The notes: generated from the letters alone by a model not told the origin. Counted from the first letter of the stretch, positions 33,601 through 44,621 are shown. The stretch: 64,000 bases of DNA from Mastigamoeba balamuthi (GCA_902651635.1 CACRSC010000075.1:1012300-1076299), one strand, 5' to 3'. Made by a program: numbers and translations.

Positions 33601-36600
33601 TCCCGTGCAGCGCCGGCCAGTACACGCCGCCCGGGTCGTACGGCCCCTGCTCGTCGTTCGTGTGCCCAGCGGGGTTCTTCGACCACGACAGCGACCCGTC
33701 GACGGCGTGCATCGCCGAGTGCCTGCAGATATCTGACAGCGCTCTGTGTAACGCGTCGGCCGTCGGGTGCGTGTGGTGCGGGTCCTACTGCGGCATTCAG
33801 GGCAAGTGCGGCGAGCTGCTCGGGGGTCTGCCCACGTCCAAGGGTCTCGCGATGCTCTGGACGTTCGAGGGCAGCACAGTGGCCGAGCGCCTGCAGGACA
33901 GGTCGGGCAACGGCAAGCTGGCGTCGATCGTGCAGCACGCGCCCAACATCTCGTGGGACACCGGCAGGGTCGGGAGCAGCGCCATCCGGTTCTCCCCCGG
34001 TTGGACGTGGGGGTCGAGCGGGTACTTCACGCAGGGCTCGTACTGCCCGGGCCTCGTCTCGCCGGCGCTCGACGACGTGGGCATCACCGGGACCTCGGCC
34101 TTCACCATCGCCATGTGGATCAAGGGCATACTCCCGTCCTCGTGGGAGTCCATGTCGCTGGGCTACCTGGGGCCCTCGAGGGCCAACAACGTCATGTTCA
34201 TGTACGAGGCCTCGGGCACCCTGAGCTCGGGCGCCCTGTATGGCAGCTACGTGGGCACGGGCATGGCGAACAGCACGTGGATGCACTTCACGGTATCCTT
34301 CGATGGCGCCACGGTGTTTGTGTACGTCGACGGAAGGCTGGTCAAGAAGGGCACCTCGGCAGTCAACTCGCAGGCCAAGCCAGTGATGACTCTGGCCTAC
34401 ACGTCGTACCCCTGGAACCTCTGCTTCCGGGGCCTCGTCGATGACTTGCGCATTTACAACCGGCTACTCACGGCAGACGAGGTCTACGGCGTGTTCCGGT
34501 GGTACTGCGGGCCGGGCCACTACGTGCCCGTGGGCAACGGCACAGACTGCTCCGCGTGGGAGTGCCCGGCGGGCACCACGGACCTCGACTCGGACACCAG
34601 CACTGCGTGTGTGCAGTGCTCCGCGGGACACTACATGCCCTCTGCCAGCGTGGGCGCCTGCCACGAGTGCCCCTTCGGGTGGACCGACGACGACTCGGAC
34701 GCATCGACGCCCTGCGTGGAGTGCGGACCGGGCCACTACTTCACTACCATCGGCGTCAACGGAAGCTGCGACTTATTCGCGTGCCATGTGGGAATGCAAG
34801 ACTCCGATGACGACGTGGCCACCCCTTGTGTCTCGTGCGGCCCTGCGCACTACTCGCCCATGGGGGCACACGGGGCCTGTGCGACGACGCTGTGCCCCGC
34901 AGGCACTACCGACGCCGACTCGGACGCGGCCACGCCCTGCGTGCCATGCAGCGCTGGCCACTACGTCCCCCAGGGCTCCACCGGCTCCTGCGCCCTCTAC
35001 GCCTGTGCTGCCAACGCCACCGACGACGACTCCAACTCGTCGACGCCGTGTGTGGCTTGCGAGCCAGGACACTTCCTGCTGCCCCTGTCCAGCGGCGCCT
35101 GCGACACACACCTGTGCGGCAAGGGGACCACAGACGGCGACAGCAACGTGGCAACGCCCTGCGTGCCCTGCGACCCGGGGACCGGCGTGGGGACAGAGGG
35201 GGCGAGCGGCCCGTGCAGCGGATACGTGTGCCGTGCGGGGTGGACAGACGACGACAACACGTCGGCGACGGCGTGCGTGCAGTGCGGCAACGGGACGCAC
35301 ACGGGGGCGGGGAGCGTTGGGCCGTGCAGCAGCCACACGTGCGCTGCCGGGTGGACGGACAGCGACTGGGACGCGTCGACAGCGTGCGTGCAGTGCGGGG
35401 CCGGGGGCTACGAGGCAGCGGGGAGCGCGGGGCCGTGCGCGTCCCACGCGTGCGGGACAGGGAGTGTGGACCACGACGCCAACGCGTCCACCCCCTGCGT
35501 CACCGAGTGCTCCCACATAGTAGAGGGGGGCACGTGCAACACATCGGTGCTGGGCTGCGACTGGTGCGGCAAGTACTGCGCTGTCCGCACGCAGTGCCAG
35601 TGCGACCAGGTCAGCGACGCCGCCATGTGTGTGTTGTCGTATAACTGCACGTGGTGCGCTGGCCTGTCGCAATGCTACACTGGCGCGTGCCCCGTCAGCG
35701 CGGCAGGCAAGTCCAAGGACACGGCTGCCGTCATTGGAGGCGCTGTGGGCGGCGGCGGTGGCGGTGCGCTGTTNGCCGGGTGGACGGACGAGCGACTGGG
35801 ACGCGTCGACAGCGTGCGTGCAGTGCGGGGCCGGGGGCTACGAGGCAGCGGGGAGCGCGGGGCCGTGCGCGTCCCACGCGTGCGGGACAGGGAGTGTGGA
35901 CCACGACGCCAACGCGTCCACCCCCTGCGTCACCGAGTGCTCCCACATAGTAGAGGGGGGCACGTGCAACACATCGGTGCTGGGCTGCGACTGGTGCGGC
36001 AAGTACTGCGCTGTCCGCACGCAGTGCCAGTGCGACCAGGTCAGCGACGCCGCCATGTGTGTGTTGTCGTATAACTGCACGTGGTGCGCTGGCCTGTCGC
36101 AATGCTACACTGGCGCGTGCCCCGTCAGCGCGGCAGGCAAGTCCAAGGACACGGCTGCCGTCATTGGAGGCGCTGTGGGCGGCGGCGGTGGCGGTGCGCT
36201 GTTTCTGGCGATTGTGGGGTCTCTACTGGCGGTGTGGGTGCGGCGTCGGCAGAAGCTGCAGTACCACGACGAGGTGGATGCGTCGGAGATCCTCCTGGGA
36301 GACGTCATCGGACAGGGGAGCTTCGGAGTGGTGCACAAGGCGCTGTGGCGCGACACAGAGGTTGCGGCCAAGGTGTTCAGCATCGAGGCGCTGCAGGCGC
36401 AGGACATCGAGCAGGTGGCCAAGGAGGTGGACGTCATGCGTGCGCTGCGCCACCCCAACATCCTCCTCTTCATGTGCCACGCGCGCAGTGCCGACAGCTT
36501 CATCATCGTCACCGGTGTGATCCATTGATCAAATTGTCCATGTGTTTCTAATGCACGCCATTGCAGAGTACATGCCCACGGGGTCGCTGATGGACCTGCT

Positions 36601-39391
36601 GGGCGACGAGGGCGCTGTCGTTCCGCTGAGGCTGCGGCTGGCGATCATGTCGGACATCGCGCGAGGGATGGCGTACCTGCACCAGAACGACCCTCCCATT
36701 CTGCACCGCGACCTCAAGAGCTCCAACATCCTGGTACTCGCGTCACCCCCCCCCCCCCCCATGGCACTTCGGCACTTCGCTAACTTGTCTCTGCCTTGCG
36801 CAGCTGGATGCCAATCGCCAGGCCAAGGTCAGCGACTTTGGTCTGACGCTGTTCTCGCACGCCAACGCACGCGGAGGATCGCGCCAGGACAGTGCTGCTG
36901 TAGTCGGGACGATCTTCTGGACCGCTCCCGAGGTGCTGGACGGCGCGGACTGCACCACCAAGAGCGATGTCTACTGTGCGCTGTCGATGCTTAGGAAATA
37001 CCGGCTGACGAGGATCAAACCCGCACAGCGTTTGGGGTCATTGCGTGGGAGATCATCACGAGAGAGGTCCCCTACGCAGAGGAGAATGCCCACACAGTGG
37101 CCATGCGTGTTGTCAAGGAGGGCCTGCGCCCTTCGATGGAGGGCAAGAAGTTCCCACCCCCCATCGCGGAGCTAGCCACCGAGTGCTGGTCTGCCTCGCC
37201 AGAGTACGTTCACCCCGGACCCCACGACGCTCTCCTTTTGTTGGTGGCGCGGCTAATCGCAGGCTGCAGGCAGAGGCCGGGGTTCAGTGTCATCAACTCG
37301 AGGCTGGCGTCGATGAGCAGCTTCCTGGAGGATGCAATCGTGCGTTCTTCGAAGGATTGCGGGTCACTTACTGGCTGTATGCACTACAGAAACACGAGGA
37401 GATGTCCAAGGTGATGGCGCCAACGGGGAGCATAGCGCTGGTGTTCACGGACATCCAGGGGTCCACGTCGCTGTGGGAGTGGAACCCCAGCGTGATGAAG
37501 GCGTCGCTGAAGCTCCACAACGAGATCATGCGCGCGTGCTTCAGGGCCCACAAAGGCTTCGAGGTCAAGACAGAGGGTACGGGCGCCGCCCTCTCGGATG
37601 CTGTAGGCTACGTGCCAATTGACTCTGATGCGTGTGCAGGCGATGCGTTCATGATTGCGTTCCAGTCGCCCCTGGACGCGCTGATGTTCTGCCAGGAGGC
37701 GCAGCACATGCTGCTGGGCGCCAAGTGGGACCCTCTGCTCCTCAACCAGCAGTGCTGCGCCGAGGAGTTCGCCGACGGTGCGCTCTCGTTCCGCGGCGTC
37801 CGTGTCCGCATGGGCATCCACTTTGGCGATGTCGACGTCGAGGCTGCCGAGGGCTCGAGCTCGGGGTCTGCGGTCGACTACTTCGGGCCGACGGTGAACA
37901 AGGCGGCGCGCGTGGCAGCGCTGGCGCAGGGAGGCCAGATCTACGTAAGCAGCGCTGCGAGGACCGAGATCGAGAGGATGCAGAGCCCCGAAGAGGCCGC
38001 CAAGACCGCCGGCATGCTGAGCATGCGGCTGGTGGGGCCCTTCAAGCTCAAGGGTATCGCCGAGGAGGAGATCATCCACGAGGTGGTGCTGGTGGGCCTC
38101 AACAGGATGTTCCAGACGGCCGAGCACTCGGCCAACAGCTCGAGCGCGGCCAGCACCGCGGACGCGCGCCCCTACTCCGAGGCGGAGGTGCAGGACATGC
38201 TGTCCAAGATGACTGCGCAGGACAAGCAGCGGCCGACGTGGGCCATCGACCCCAGCCAGGTCGTCATCTCCAAGACGCAGATCGGCAGGGGCAACTTCGG
38301 CTCTGTCTTCAAGGGGTGCGAGCGCGCAGCCCGCCGCCATTGGCATTGGCAGGCACTCACCAGAGAGCACTGCGCAGGGAGTTCAAGGGAGAGACGGTGG
38401 CAGTGAAGAAGTTCTACCAGCAGAAGGTGGACCAGGCCACCATGATCGAGCTCCAGAGGCAGCTCAAGGAGATCTCGCTGCTCTCGAGCCTGCGCCACCC
38501 CTCCATCGTCCTCTTCGTGCGGACAACCCCCTCTCTGTCAGCCGCAGCGACTGACGACGAATGCTGCAGATGGGAGCCTCGATCGATCCCAACAACATGT
38601 TCATGTGAGGCGGCTCCCGAGTGTTGGCCCTCCTCTGACGGCGCCCGTGTGTCTTCGCAGAGTCACCGAGTGGATGGACGGGGGCAGCCTCAAGTCGATC
38701 CTGGAGCAGAAGCCTGTGGACATGAGCAGGGCCGTTGCGATCTTCTCGTCCGTGTGCAGGGGCCTTGTGTGAGTGCCACTCCCTCTGGCTGCCTGCTGTC
38801 CTGCCTGAGCTAACGTGCGTTTGGGCGCCACTGGTTGTGCCATAAACGCAGCTACATACACGCGTCGAACATCATACACAGGGACCTCAAGGCAGCAAAC
38901 ATCCTCGTCAACGACAAGTGGGACGTCAAGATCACCGGTCAGCTGCTCCCTTTCTCCTCCCCTGTGCTCTGCCACACCCCCTTGGGCCCCTTGCCGCTCT
39001 GGGCCATCGACTAACACGGCAACGCGACGGGGGCACGGCAGACTTTGGGCTGTCTGCCATCAAGAACGCGAACAAGACGATGACGGTGTGCGGGACTGTG
39101 GCGTGGATGGCGCCGGAGATCCTGGAGCGGGGCCACTTCAGCGAGAAGAGCGACGTGTATGCATTCGGGATGGTCATGTACGAGGTCCTCACGCGCCACA
39201 ACCCCTTCAACGGCGTCCCCGTCATGTCCCTCGTCTCCCGCATCATAAGCGGAGGGAGGCCCTCCATCCCCGACAACCACAAGGGCTTCTCCAACGCGTT
39301 CGTCTCGCTGATGCAGAGCACGTGGGCTGCAAACCCCGACGACAGGCCCACGTTCGCCCAGATTGGCGGTTCCCTTTCTCAGATGCAGTAG
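30636..39391 (+). CDS. Giant receptor C: inverted paralogue of receptor B, interrupted by an assembly artefact
   Basis: ATG at 30,636 with signal peptide (VALALALALVEARVTLAA) and TAG at 39,389. Order: LamG 1 (30,730-31,430), intron of about 104 nt, Cys block 1 (8 repeats, 31,545-32,500), LamG 2 (32,595-33,270), Cys block 2 (4 repeats, to 33,720), LamG 3 (33,845-34,500), Cys block 3 (9 repeats, to 35,500), PSI-like Cys modules, Gly-rich linker and TM (FLAIVGSLLAVWV, about 36,204-36,242). Then kinase 1 (36,285-37,340; VAAKVFS, HRDLKSSN, VSDFG), adenylyl cyclase (37,405-38,110; VFTDIQGS, VKTE and GDAF across an intron, VDYFGP, TVNKAAR) and kinase 2 (38,260-39,391; VAVKKF, HRDLKAAN, DFGLS). One exon is tiny (MGASIDPNNMF). 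The frame breaks at 35,774 because 430 bp are repeated after an N; collapsing the repeat makes the frame continuous. I regard the gene as intact in the organism. Confidence 0.8.
31336..32530 (+). repeat. Patch nearly identical to 20,500-21,690 (inverted)
   Basis: Includes an intron of about 104 nt, donor GTGCGG, whose sequence is nearly the same in both genes. LamG 2, which follows directly, is clearly more diverged. Confidence 0.75.
35346..36203 (+). repeat. 430-bp direct duplication around an N (probable false join)
   Basis: 35,346-35,773 is repeated as 35,775-36,203 with a single N at 35,774 between the copies. The second copy has one extra base within its first 16 bases and then matches at a constant offset of 430. 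Copies look otherwise identical. This is what an unmerged contig overlap looks like. Confidence 0.9.
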
Positions 39392-39460
39392 CTGCCCCCC
39401 CCCCCCCTGAGCACCGTTACCCTCACAGATGTACCAACAAACCAGTGGCCAAGCCATGAG

Positions 39461-39488
39461 ACACATACACACACACACACACGCACAC
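39461..39488 (+). repeat. CA dinucleotide repeat downstream of receptor C
   Basis: Simple-sequence run of CA units with interruptions, about 70 bp after the stop codon. Confidence 0.9.
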
Positions 39489-39839
39489 CCTCTAACAGTT
39501 TGGCACTCTGCTTTTCGTTTCTATTGTTGTACGCCCTACTCCGTTGAGGGGTGCCCCTGGGCTTGGTGTTCGTATGAGGCAAATTGAGTGCTCTTGCTGA
39601 CAATTTCTGGATGCTGATCCTGAAACACGTGGGCAGGTTTGTTGATGCGCACTATGGAGGATTTGTTGGCAAAACGGCCACGGCCAAGCACAAAATTGCA
39701 TTGTTCAGTGATGGTTGATAACGATGCCACTGCACACGAACGCATTCTGGGGGTCTCGTAACACCTGTCATCACGAATCTTCATAGCAAGACTGAGTGTC
39801 AACGACCCTCCAGTCCAAACTGGAGGGATTCTGATTCTG

Positions 39840-41160
39840 TTCAATAAGTCTCTCTATCTCAGTGAGGTCATCGTAAAAAATTCTCTTTTGGTAGTAGCAT
39901 TACAACAATGAGTTTAATGGATTTCAATTGGTGTTTTCGGAATTCGCAATGAGTTTGAATTAGTATGTCAGTGACTTCTCTAACAATACTCCTGGCTGAG
40001 CAGATTATCAGATCTCTCCAACAACAAAGAAGAAGCAGATGTATCATTTCACATCTTTATCTATTACTTATATGACTCTGTCAGGAATTGCCTTTATTTC
40101 TGCACCATGAAGGGTGATCACTTTCATTCTTGTAACATTCTACAAACAGAAAAGTTCCAACTCTGAAGTGTATAGAGATCTTTCTTTTTGTCAGGATTTT
40201 AAGGAAAGTCAATATAGAATAATTAATAGAATCTGATCCTTTGCTATCCCACGACAGGTTCATATGAGTTAGGCCCTTCCAGATATAAAGAAAAATATAT
40301 AGTTATATTAATTGGCACCTAACCTTAGTTAAGAAGTGGCAGGGTAGCACAGAGTCCTTCTTCACAATTCAATTACTGTGTTTAGTATAGCTCAATACAA
40401 ATCAATTTATTATTGTTAGATAGAACTAACTAGATTACTGATTTACAATATTGTTAACAGCCCAGAGGTGGTCTGAACAACTTAAGAGATGTTCATACAA
40501 TGTTTCCTCCAAGTGGTTATGAGTATGGAAATCAGATTCTGCATTTCCTTTCTGATTGAAATGACAGAATAAACATGTTTTGCCCATAGTGGCCATATAT
40601 CTTGTTAAGGCTTTTAGATGAGAGACCCAGTGGGAATGCAAGTGGATGCAAAGACATAAGGACCAGGTAGGCCTGGGGAGCAGGAAGCTGTTAGAGCTAA
40701 AGAAGTGGGAAAAGATGTAAGAGCTGGAAATGAAAAAGGAGTAAGAGAAATGAGTATCAAAGAAGCAAAAGCTGAGAATGCCAAAGAAGCAGAGTCAGAA
40801 AAAAGTAAAAAGTGGGGAATGCCTAAGAGGATAGATGCACAAAAGCAGTGTACTTACCCTCAAGGTTGGGAAACTGCATCACCAGGGAAGTGATCATTTT
40901 TTCTTGAAGTGAAAAACAACTTTCTGAGTGCCTTACCTGAAAAGGTGCATAAAGAGGAAAATGGTGTAAGTGTCATTGGTCCACCACATCCTGATGTGGT
41001 CCTTCTGGAAGTTCATATAGACTGGGTCAGAGTTGAACACAATGCTGTCCTTTAACCTGGTGCCTGGTATTCACCAGAACTCTGACAGTTTGGGAAGGCA
41101 AGAAGAATCCGGAACACAATGTCTTGCGAACTTGTTCATTGTTATCACATCGTCCGGGCA
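39840..41160. other. AT-rich, CpG-poor island with no recognised gene
   Basis: Base composition drops abruptly from the GC-rich norm to AT-rich, lowest around 39,900-40,600. CG dinucleotides become rare, about eight in 1.3 kb, while the flanks have one every few bases. The longest frames (40,435-40,641 minus; 40,705-40,893 plus, Lys/Glu-rich) resemble nothing I know. No terminal repeats, target-site duplication or tRNA were seen. Candidates are foreign DNA, a chimeric contig or an AT-rich selfish element. The 450 bp between the receptor C stop and this island hold only the CA repeat. Confidence 0.6.
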
Positions 41161-41235
41161 GGACAACAGGTAATAGGCAGAGTGGGATGGTGGACCAGGG
41201 AAGATACGACAGAAAAATCGTCGATGATGTCAACG

Positions 41236-41267
41236 GGGGGCAGATATTAATCCGGGGGGCAGATATT
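41236..41267 (+). promoter_or_regulatory. Tandem GGGGGGCAGATATT promoter elements of C1D
   Basis: GGGGGGCAGATATT ends at 41,248 and again at 41,267, 19 nt apart, with the second copy 28 nt before the C1D ATG. The repetition and tight placement suggest a transcription-factor or core-promoter site. Confidence 0.55.
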
Positions 41268-41294
41268 TGGGTGCTGTGTTGCAGAGGCAGAGGA

Positions 41295-42003
41295 ATGGAG
41301 AGCGTCAAGGCGGACGTGGGGGCGCTGGAGGCGGCGATGGGGGAGGTGGAGCGGCGCCTGGGGAAGCTGTTCGAGGCGACAGGGGTGGCGGAGGTGAGCG
41401 CGGGGCTGAGCGCAGGGGAGCGTGCGAAGCTGAACGTGGCGCTGGTCTACGCCGTCGACACGCTCTTCTACGGCACACACCACGCCCCCTGCCCTCTCCT
41501 GCCCTCCCTCTCCTGCCCCAGGGGCTGACGCTGGTGGGTGGGCTCCCCGCAGTGTACCTGCGGACGCAGGGGGCCAACCCCCAGGACCACGCCGTGGCCA
41601 AGGAGCTCGAGCGCGTGCGCCTCTACATGCACAAGCTCCGCGCCCTCGCCGACAACCCCAGTGCGCCCTTGTCTCCCCCCGGCCCCCTCCTCTCCTCCTC
41701 GGGCCTCCCGCTCACCCCCGGGGCCCCCCAGAGATGAAGGTGGACGCACAGGCCGCGGGGCGCCTCGTGCAGCACGCCCTCTGGCAGCCCAAGGGCCCCG
41801 CTGAGGCCGCTGAGGCCGCTGAGGCCGCTGAGGCCCAGGCCCCCGCAGCTGCCACTGAGGCCCAGGAGGCTTCGGAGGCCCCCGAGGCCCCCGCCACGCA
41901 GGCGCAGGCAGAGGCCCGCGCAGAGGCCCAGGTGGCCGCCCTGGCTGCGGCCCCCACCCCCTCCAAGAAGAAGAGAAAGACGGCCGCCAGCAAGGACGCC
42001 TGA
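41295..42003 (+). CDS. C1D: C1D/Lrp1-family exosome cofactor
   Basis: Three exons, 41295-41472, 41553-41660 and 41732-42003, give 185 aa. The Sas10/C1D domain spans residues 1-105 and reads LNVALVYAVDTLFY then VYLRTQGANPQDH and ELERVRLYMHKL, the diagnostic series of C1D/Rrp47. In other eukaryotes this small nuclear protein binds structured RNA/DNA and recruits Rrp6 and Mtr4 to the exosome for rRNA and snoRNA 3' processing. The tail is an Ala/Glu/Pro low-complexity stretch ending in a Lys-rich patch (KKKRKTAASK), as in family members. Intron 2 has donor GTGCGC. Intron 1 only keeps the family sequence with a GC donor (GCACAC). Confidence 0.9.
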
Positions 42004-42416
42004 GGCCCCCCTGCCCCCGCTCCTCCTGCTGTGCTGCTGCTGCTCCCATGCTGCTGCTGCTGCTCTAATACACTACTCGCTGGTTCCAGTGCTCGTCTCC
42101 TCCGCCTCCCTGCCCACCCTCGCCAGCAGACAGGCAGGAGACGTCCTCGCAACTGGTGTTTGAAGCACGCATCCGTGCATCGGCATGATGGCATGGCGAC
42201 TGCACTCGAAAATTGTGGGGGGTCGCTGTTCCTAGCGATTGCGAGAGTGCAGGACAATGTCAAAGGCAGCTCGCTCTTCTCAAGTCATGGAAGGCGGATG
42301 AGCAACTGGAGATTGAGGGACTCCCTTGGGGCGACTGCTGGAAAGCGCACAAAGAACAACTAATTGTATAATTTTGGAGACTAAACAGAACAATGGAGTA
42401 AGGAGCGCAGCTCAGC
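42004..42416. other. Convergent 3' flanks of C1D and the RGS gene
   Basis: A 413-bp tail-to-tail region. A locally AT-rich stretch near 42,360-42,395 would fit a cleavage/polyadenylation zone. No other feature is seen. Confidence 0.4.
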
Positions 42417-44453
42417 TCAGGTCCGGAGGGCCACGGCGGCGCCAGCGGGGGCGGGCGCAGGGGCAGAGGCGTCGAGGACCTGGATGACCTTGGAGGCCGT
42501 CGTGACGTCGATGTTGTCGCACTCGGAGGGCAGCGACCTGAGGAGCTCGGGGTAGAGGTGCCTGTTCATGCTGAGCCGCCTCAGCGCCATGAGCGCGCCC
42601 TCGATGCTCTCCCCGCTGCCCTCGTGCTCGGACCCCAGCACCCGGATCGCGTTGGCCGCGTCGTGCACGATCTGCTCGGCGGGCGCCTCTGCTCCTGCCG
42701 CCCCGCCCTCCTCGGCGGCGCCGGGCGTCAGGCTGGCGATCCTCTTGGCCAGCTTGCTCGCCACCACCATCTCCCTCAGCCCCGACGGCGACGCAGGCAC
42801 CGGCGACAGCGGCCCCGCCGTGGCCTCAGCGTGCGCGGGGCTGCGGCGCGACCTCCGGTGCAGCCAGGGGCTCGCGCTGTCGCTGTCGGGGCTGCTGGGG
42901 CTGCTGGGGCTTCCGGGCTGGTCGGTGGCGTGCCTCGCGTGCCTGTGGTGGTGCTGCCTGCTGTGCTGCCCGTACGCCTGCTGGGGCTGCTGCTGCTGCT
43001 GGTCCTTGTCGAGGCGCTCGTGCGAGATGACCGACATGCGCTGGGGGCGCGGGGTGCCGGGGCAGGGCCTGTAGGCCTTCCACGACGAGAGCGAGGCCGA
43101 GGCCCGCGCCCGCCTGCGCTGCTGCTCGTACTCGCCGTCGTCGCTCGACAGCTCGCCCCTGCCGTCGTCGGTGCTGCAGTTCTCGAGGCTGCCGGCCTCG
43201 GCGCCCGGCGTCTTGCCGCCGCGCCTCTTGCCGATGCCGCTGCCGCCGCCGCTGCTGACGATGAACCCCAGCAGCATCGCCATCAGCGACCGCTTCTTCC
43301 TGCAGCTGCTCTGCTTGGGCGTCTGCTGCTGCTGCTGCTGCTTGGTGCTCGTCGCCGTCGTGCGCGCCTTGGTCACCGGCGACGCCTCTGGCGAGAACAG
43401 GTGCCTGGCGACCGCGAGCTGCTGCTGCGGCTGCTGCGACTGTTGCTGCTGTTGCTGCTGCTGCTGCGGGGGCTGCTTGGGGCCGAAGAGGGCCGAGCGG
43501 ATGCGCTCGCGCGAGTCGTAGCTGAGGTTGATCTCGCGCTCGGCGCCGGGCTCGATGAACTTGTGGTAGAGGCGGAGGGCCTCGAACTTGCGCAGGCGGT
43601 CGGGGATGGAGCGGAGGCTGGCGTAGCGCAGCGCCTCCTCGTAGAACTCGAGGCTCTCGTCGCTGAACTCCTGCGCCAGCAGCACGCGCAGCTGCGCCAG
43701 ACGCCTCGCGTCGCTGTACACCTCCCGCAGGCTCGTCCCCGCCCCGAACCCGCACCGCTGCAGCGCCCCCGCCGTCAGCTCGTGCTCGATGTCGCTCCTC
43801 GCCGCGTCGTACAGCCCGCTCGTCACCGTCGCCGTCGCCGTCGCCGAAGTCGTCGCTGCCCTCGTGCTGCTCGCTGCCGCGGACACCGAGGACACCCCGG
43901 GCACCGCGCTCGGCGGAGGGGCCGGGGCCGGCGTGCGGGGCAGCGGGGGCAGCGGGGCCGAGGGGCGCGGGGTCGTGCGGCGGTGGCTGGCGCGCCTGGC
44001 GGCGTCTGGGGCGGCGCCGTCGACGAGGGCCCTGCGGAGCACCGCGGGGTCCGCGGAGAGCAGCACTGTCATCCGCGCTGTCCCCCGCCGCCCCGCACGC
44101 GCCCCGCCCCTCCGCGACCACCGCAGGGCCATGTCGGCGTCGTCGCAGCACGTCGCGGGGCCCGCGGCCTCTGCGGGCGCTGGCGCTGGCGCTGGCGGTG
44201 CGCAGTACGCGGGGGGCGCGGGCAGCAGCGCAGCTGTGGGCCCCGGGCACTCGCGGGGCGCAGACGGCTGCGCTGGCGCCGCTGCCAGCAGCAGGGCGGG
44301 GGGGCCCTGGCCCAGCCAGCAGTCCGCGACGGTCTCGCGCCTGCGCTGGGCCGTGGAGGGGCCGTGGCTGGCGCGGAGGCTGCTGCGGAGAGAGGGCGAC
44401 GCCAGCGACGCCAGCGACGGCGCCTCTGCTGGGGGCGCTGCTGCGCTCTGCAT
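42417..44453 (-). CDS. RGS-domain protein with poly-Q interruption
   Basis: Single exon of 678 aa from the ATG at 44,453; the frame is open further upstream but without a nearby ATG. Residues about 245-320 form an RGS core: LAQLRVLLAQEFSDESLEF, then a helix with RLRKFEALRLYHKFI and INLSYDSRERIRSAL. RGS domains accelerate GTP hydrolysis by G-alpha subunits. The last RGS helices are not contiguous: a Gln-rich stretch (about 325-350) follows, after which LAVARHLFSPEASP could be the displaced end of the fold. The C-terminal half is low-complexity with His and Gln runs, then a more conserved-looking helical tail (about 590-678). It is probably cytosolic and part of G-protein signalling. Confidence 0.75.
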   Translation of the reverse strand: MQSAAAPPAEAPSLASLASPSLRSSLRASHGPSTAQRRRETVADCWLGQGPPALLLAAAPAQPSAPRECPGPTAALLPAPPAYCAPPAPAPAPAEAAGPATCCDDADMALRWSRRGGARAGRRGTARMTVLLSADPAVLRRALVDGAAPDAARRASHRRTTPRPSAPLPPLPRTPAPAPPPSAVPGVSSVSAAASSTRAATTSATATATVTSGLYDAARSDIEHELTAGALQRCGFGAGTSLREVYSDARRLAQLRVLLAQEFSDESLEFYEEALRYASLRSIPDRLRKFEALRLYHKFIEPGAEREINLSYDSRERIRSALFGPKQPPQQQQQQQQQSQQPQQQLAVARHLFSPEASPVTKARTTATSTKQQQQQQTPKQSSCRKKRSLMAMLLGFIVSSGGGSGIGKRRGGKTPGAEAGSLENCSTDDGRGELSSDDGEYEQQRRRARASASLSSWKAYRPCPGTPRPQRMSVISHERLDKDQQQQQPQQAYGQHSRQHHHRHARHATDQPGSPSSPSSPDSDSASPWLHRRSRRSPAHAEATAGPLSPVPASPSGLREMVVASKLAKRIASLTPGAAEEGGAAGAEAPAEQIVHDAANAIRVLGSEHEGSGESIEGALMALRRLSMNRHLYPELLRSLPSECDNIDVTTASKVIQVLDASAPAPAPAGAAVALRT

Positions 44454-44614
44454 CGATGCGGTGGGCGCTGGGCGCTGGGCGACGGCAGCGCGAGACGATG
44501 CGGTGGAGTGCGTGTGCGGGGTGTGCACCTCCTGTTGGTTAACCGCGACGTACCGAGCAATGGCCCGAGGTGCAGCGAATGTGCACGCTGGGGGAAAACT
44601 GCCGTGCGTGTGCG

Positions 44615-44621
44615 TGATATT
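44615..44621. promoter_or_regulatory. GATATT-type motif upstream of the RGS gene
   Basis: TGATATT followed by TT, 162 bp upstream of the RGS ATG, in the 533-bp gap between this gene and the UFSP2 3' end. The rest of that gap shows no feature. Confidence 0.35.

Noticed and set aside
37405-38110. Guanylyl cyclase as the activity of the B and C receptor cyclases
   Set aside because: The purine-selecting positions are Lys (VKTE) and Asp (VDYF), the ATP pair, not Glu and Cys.
40705-40893. Lys/Glu-rich 62-residue frame in the first AT-rich island
   Set aside because: Short and low-complexity, in a purine-rich stretch with no supporting signals.
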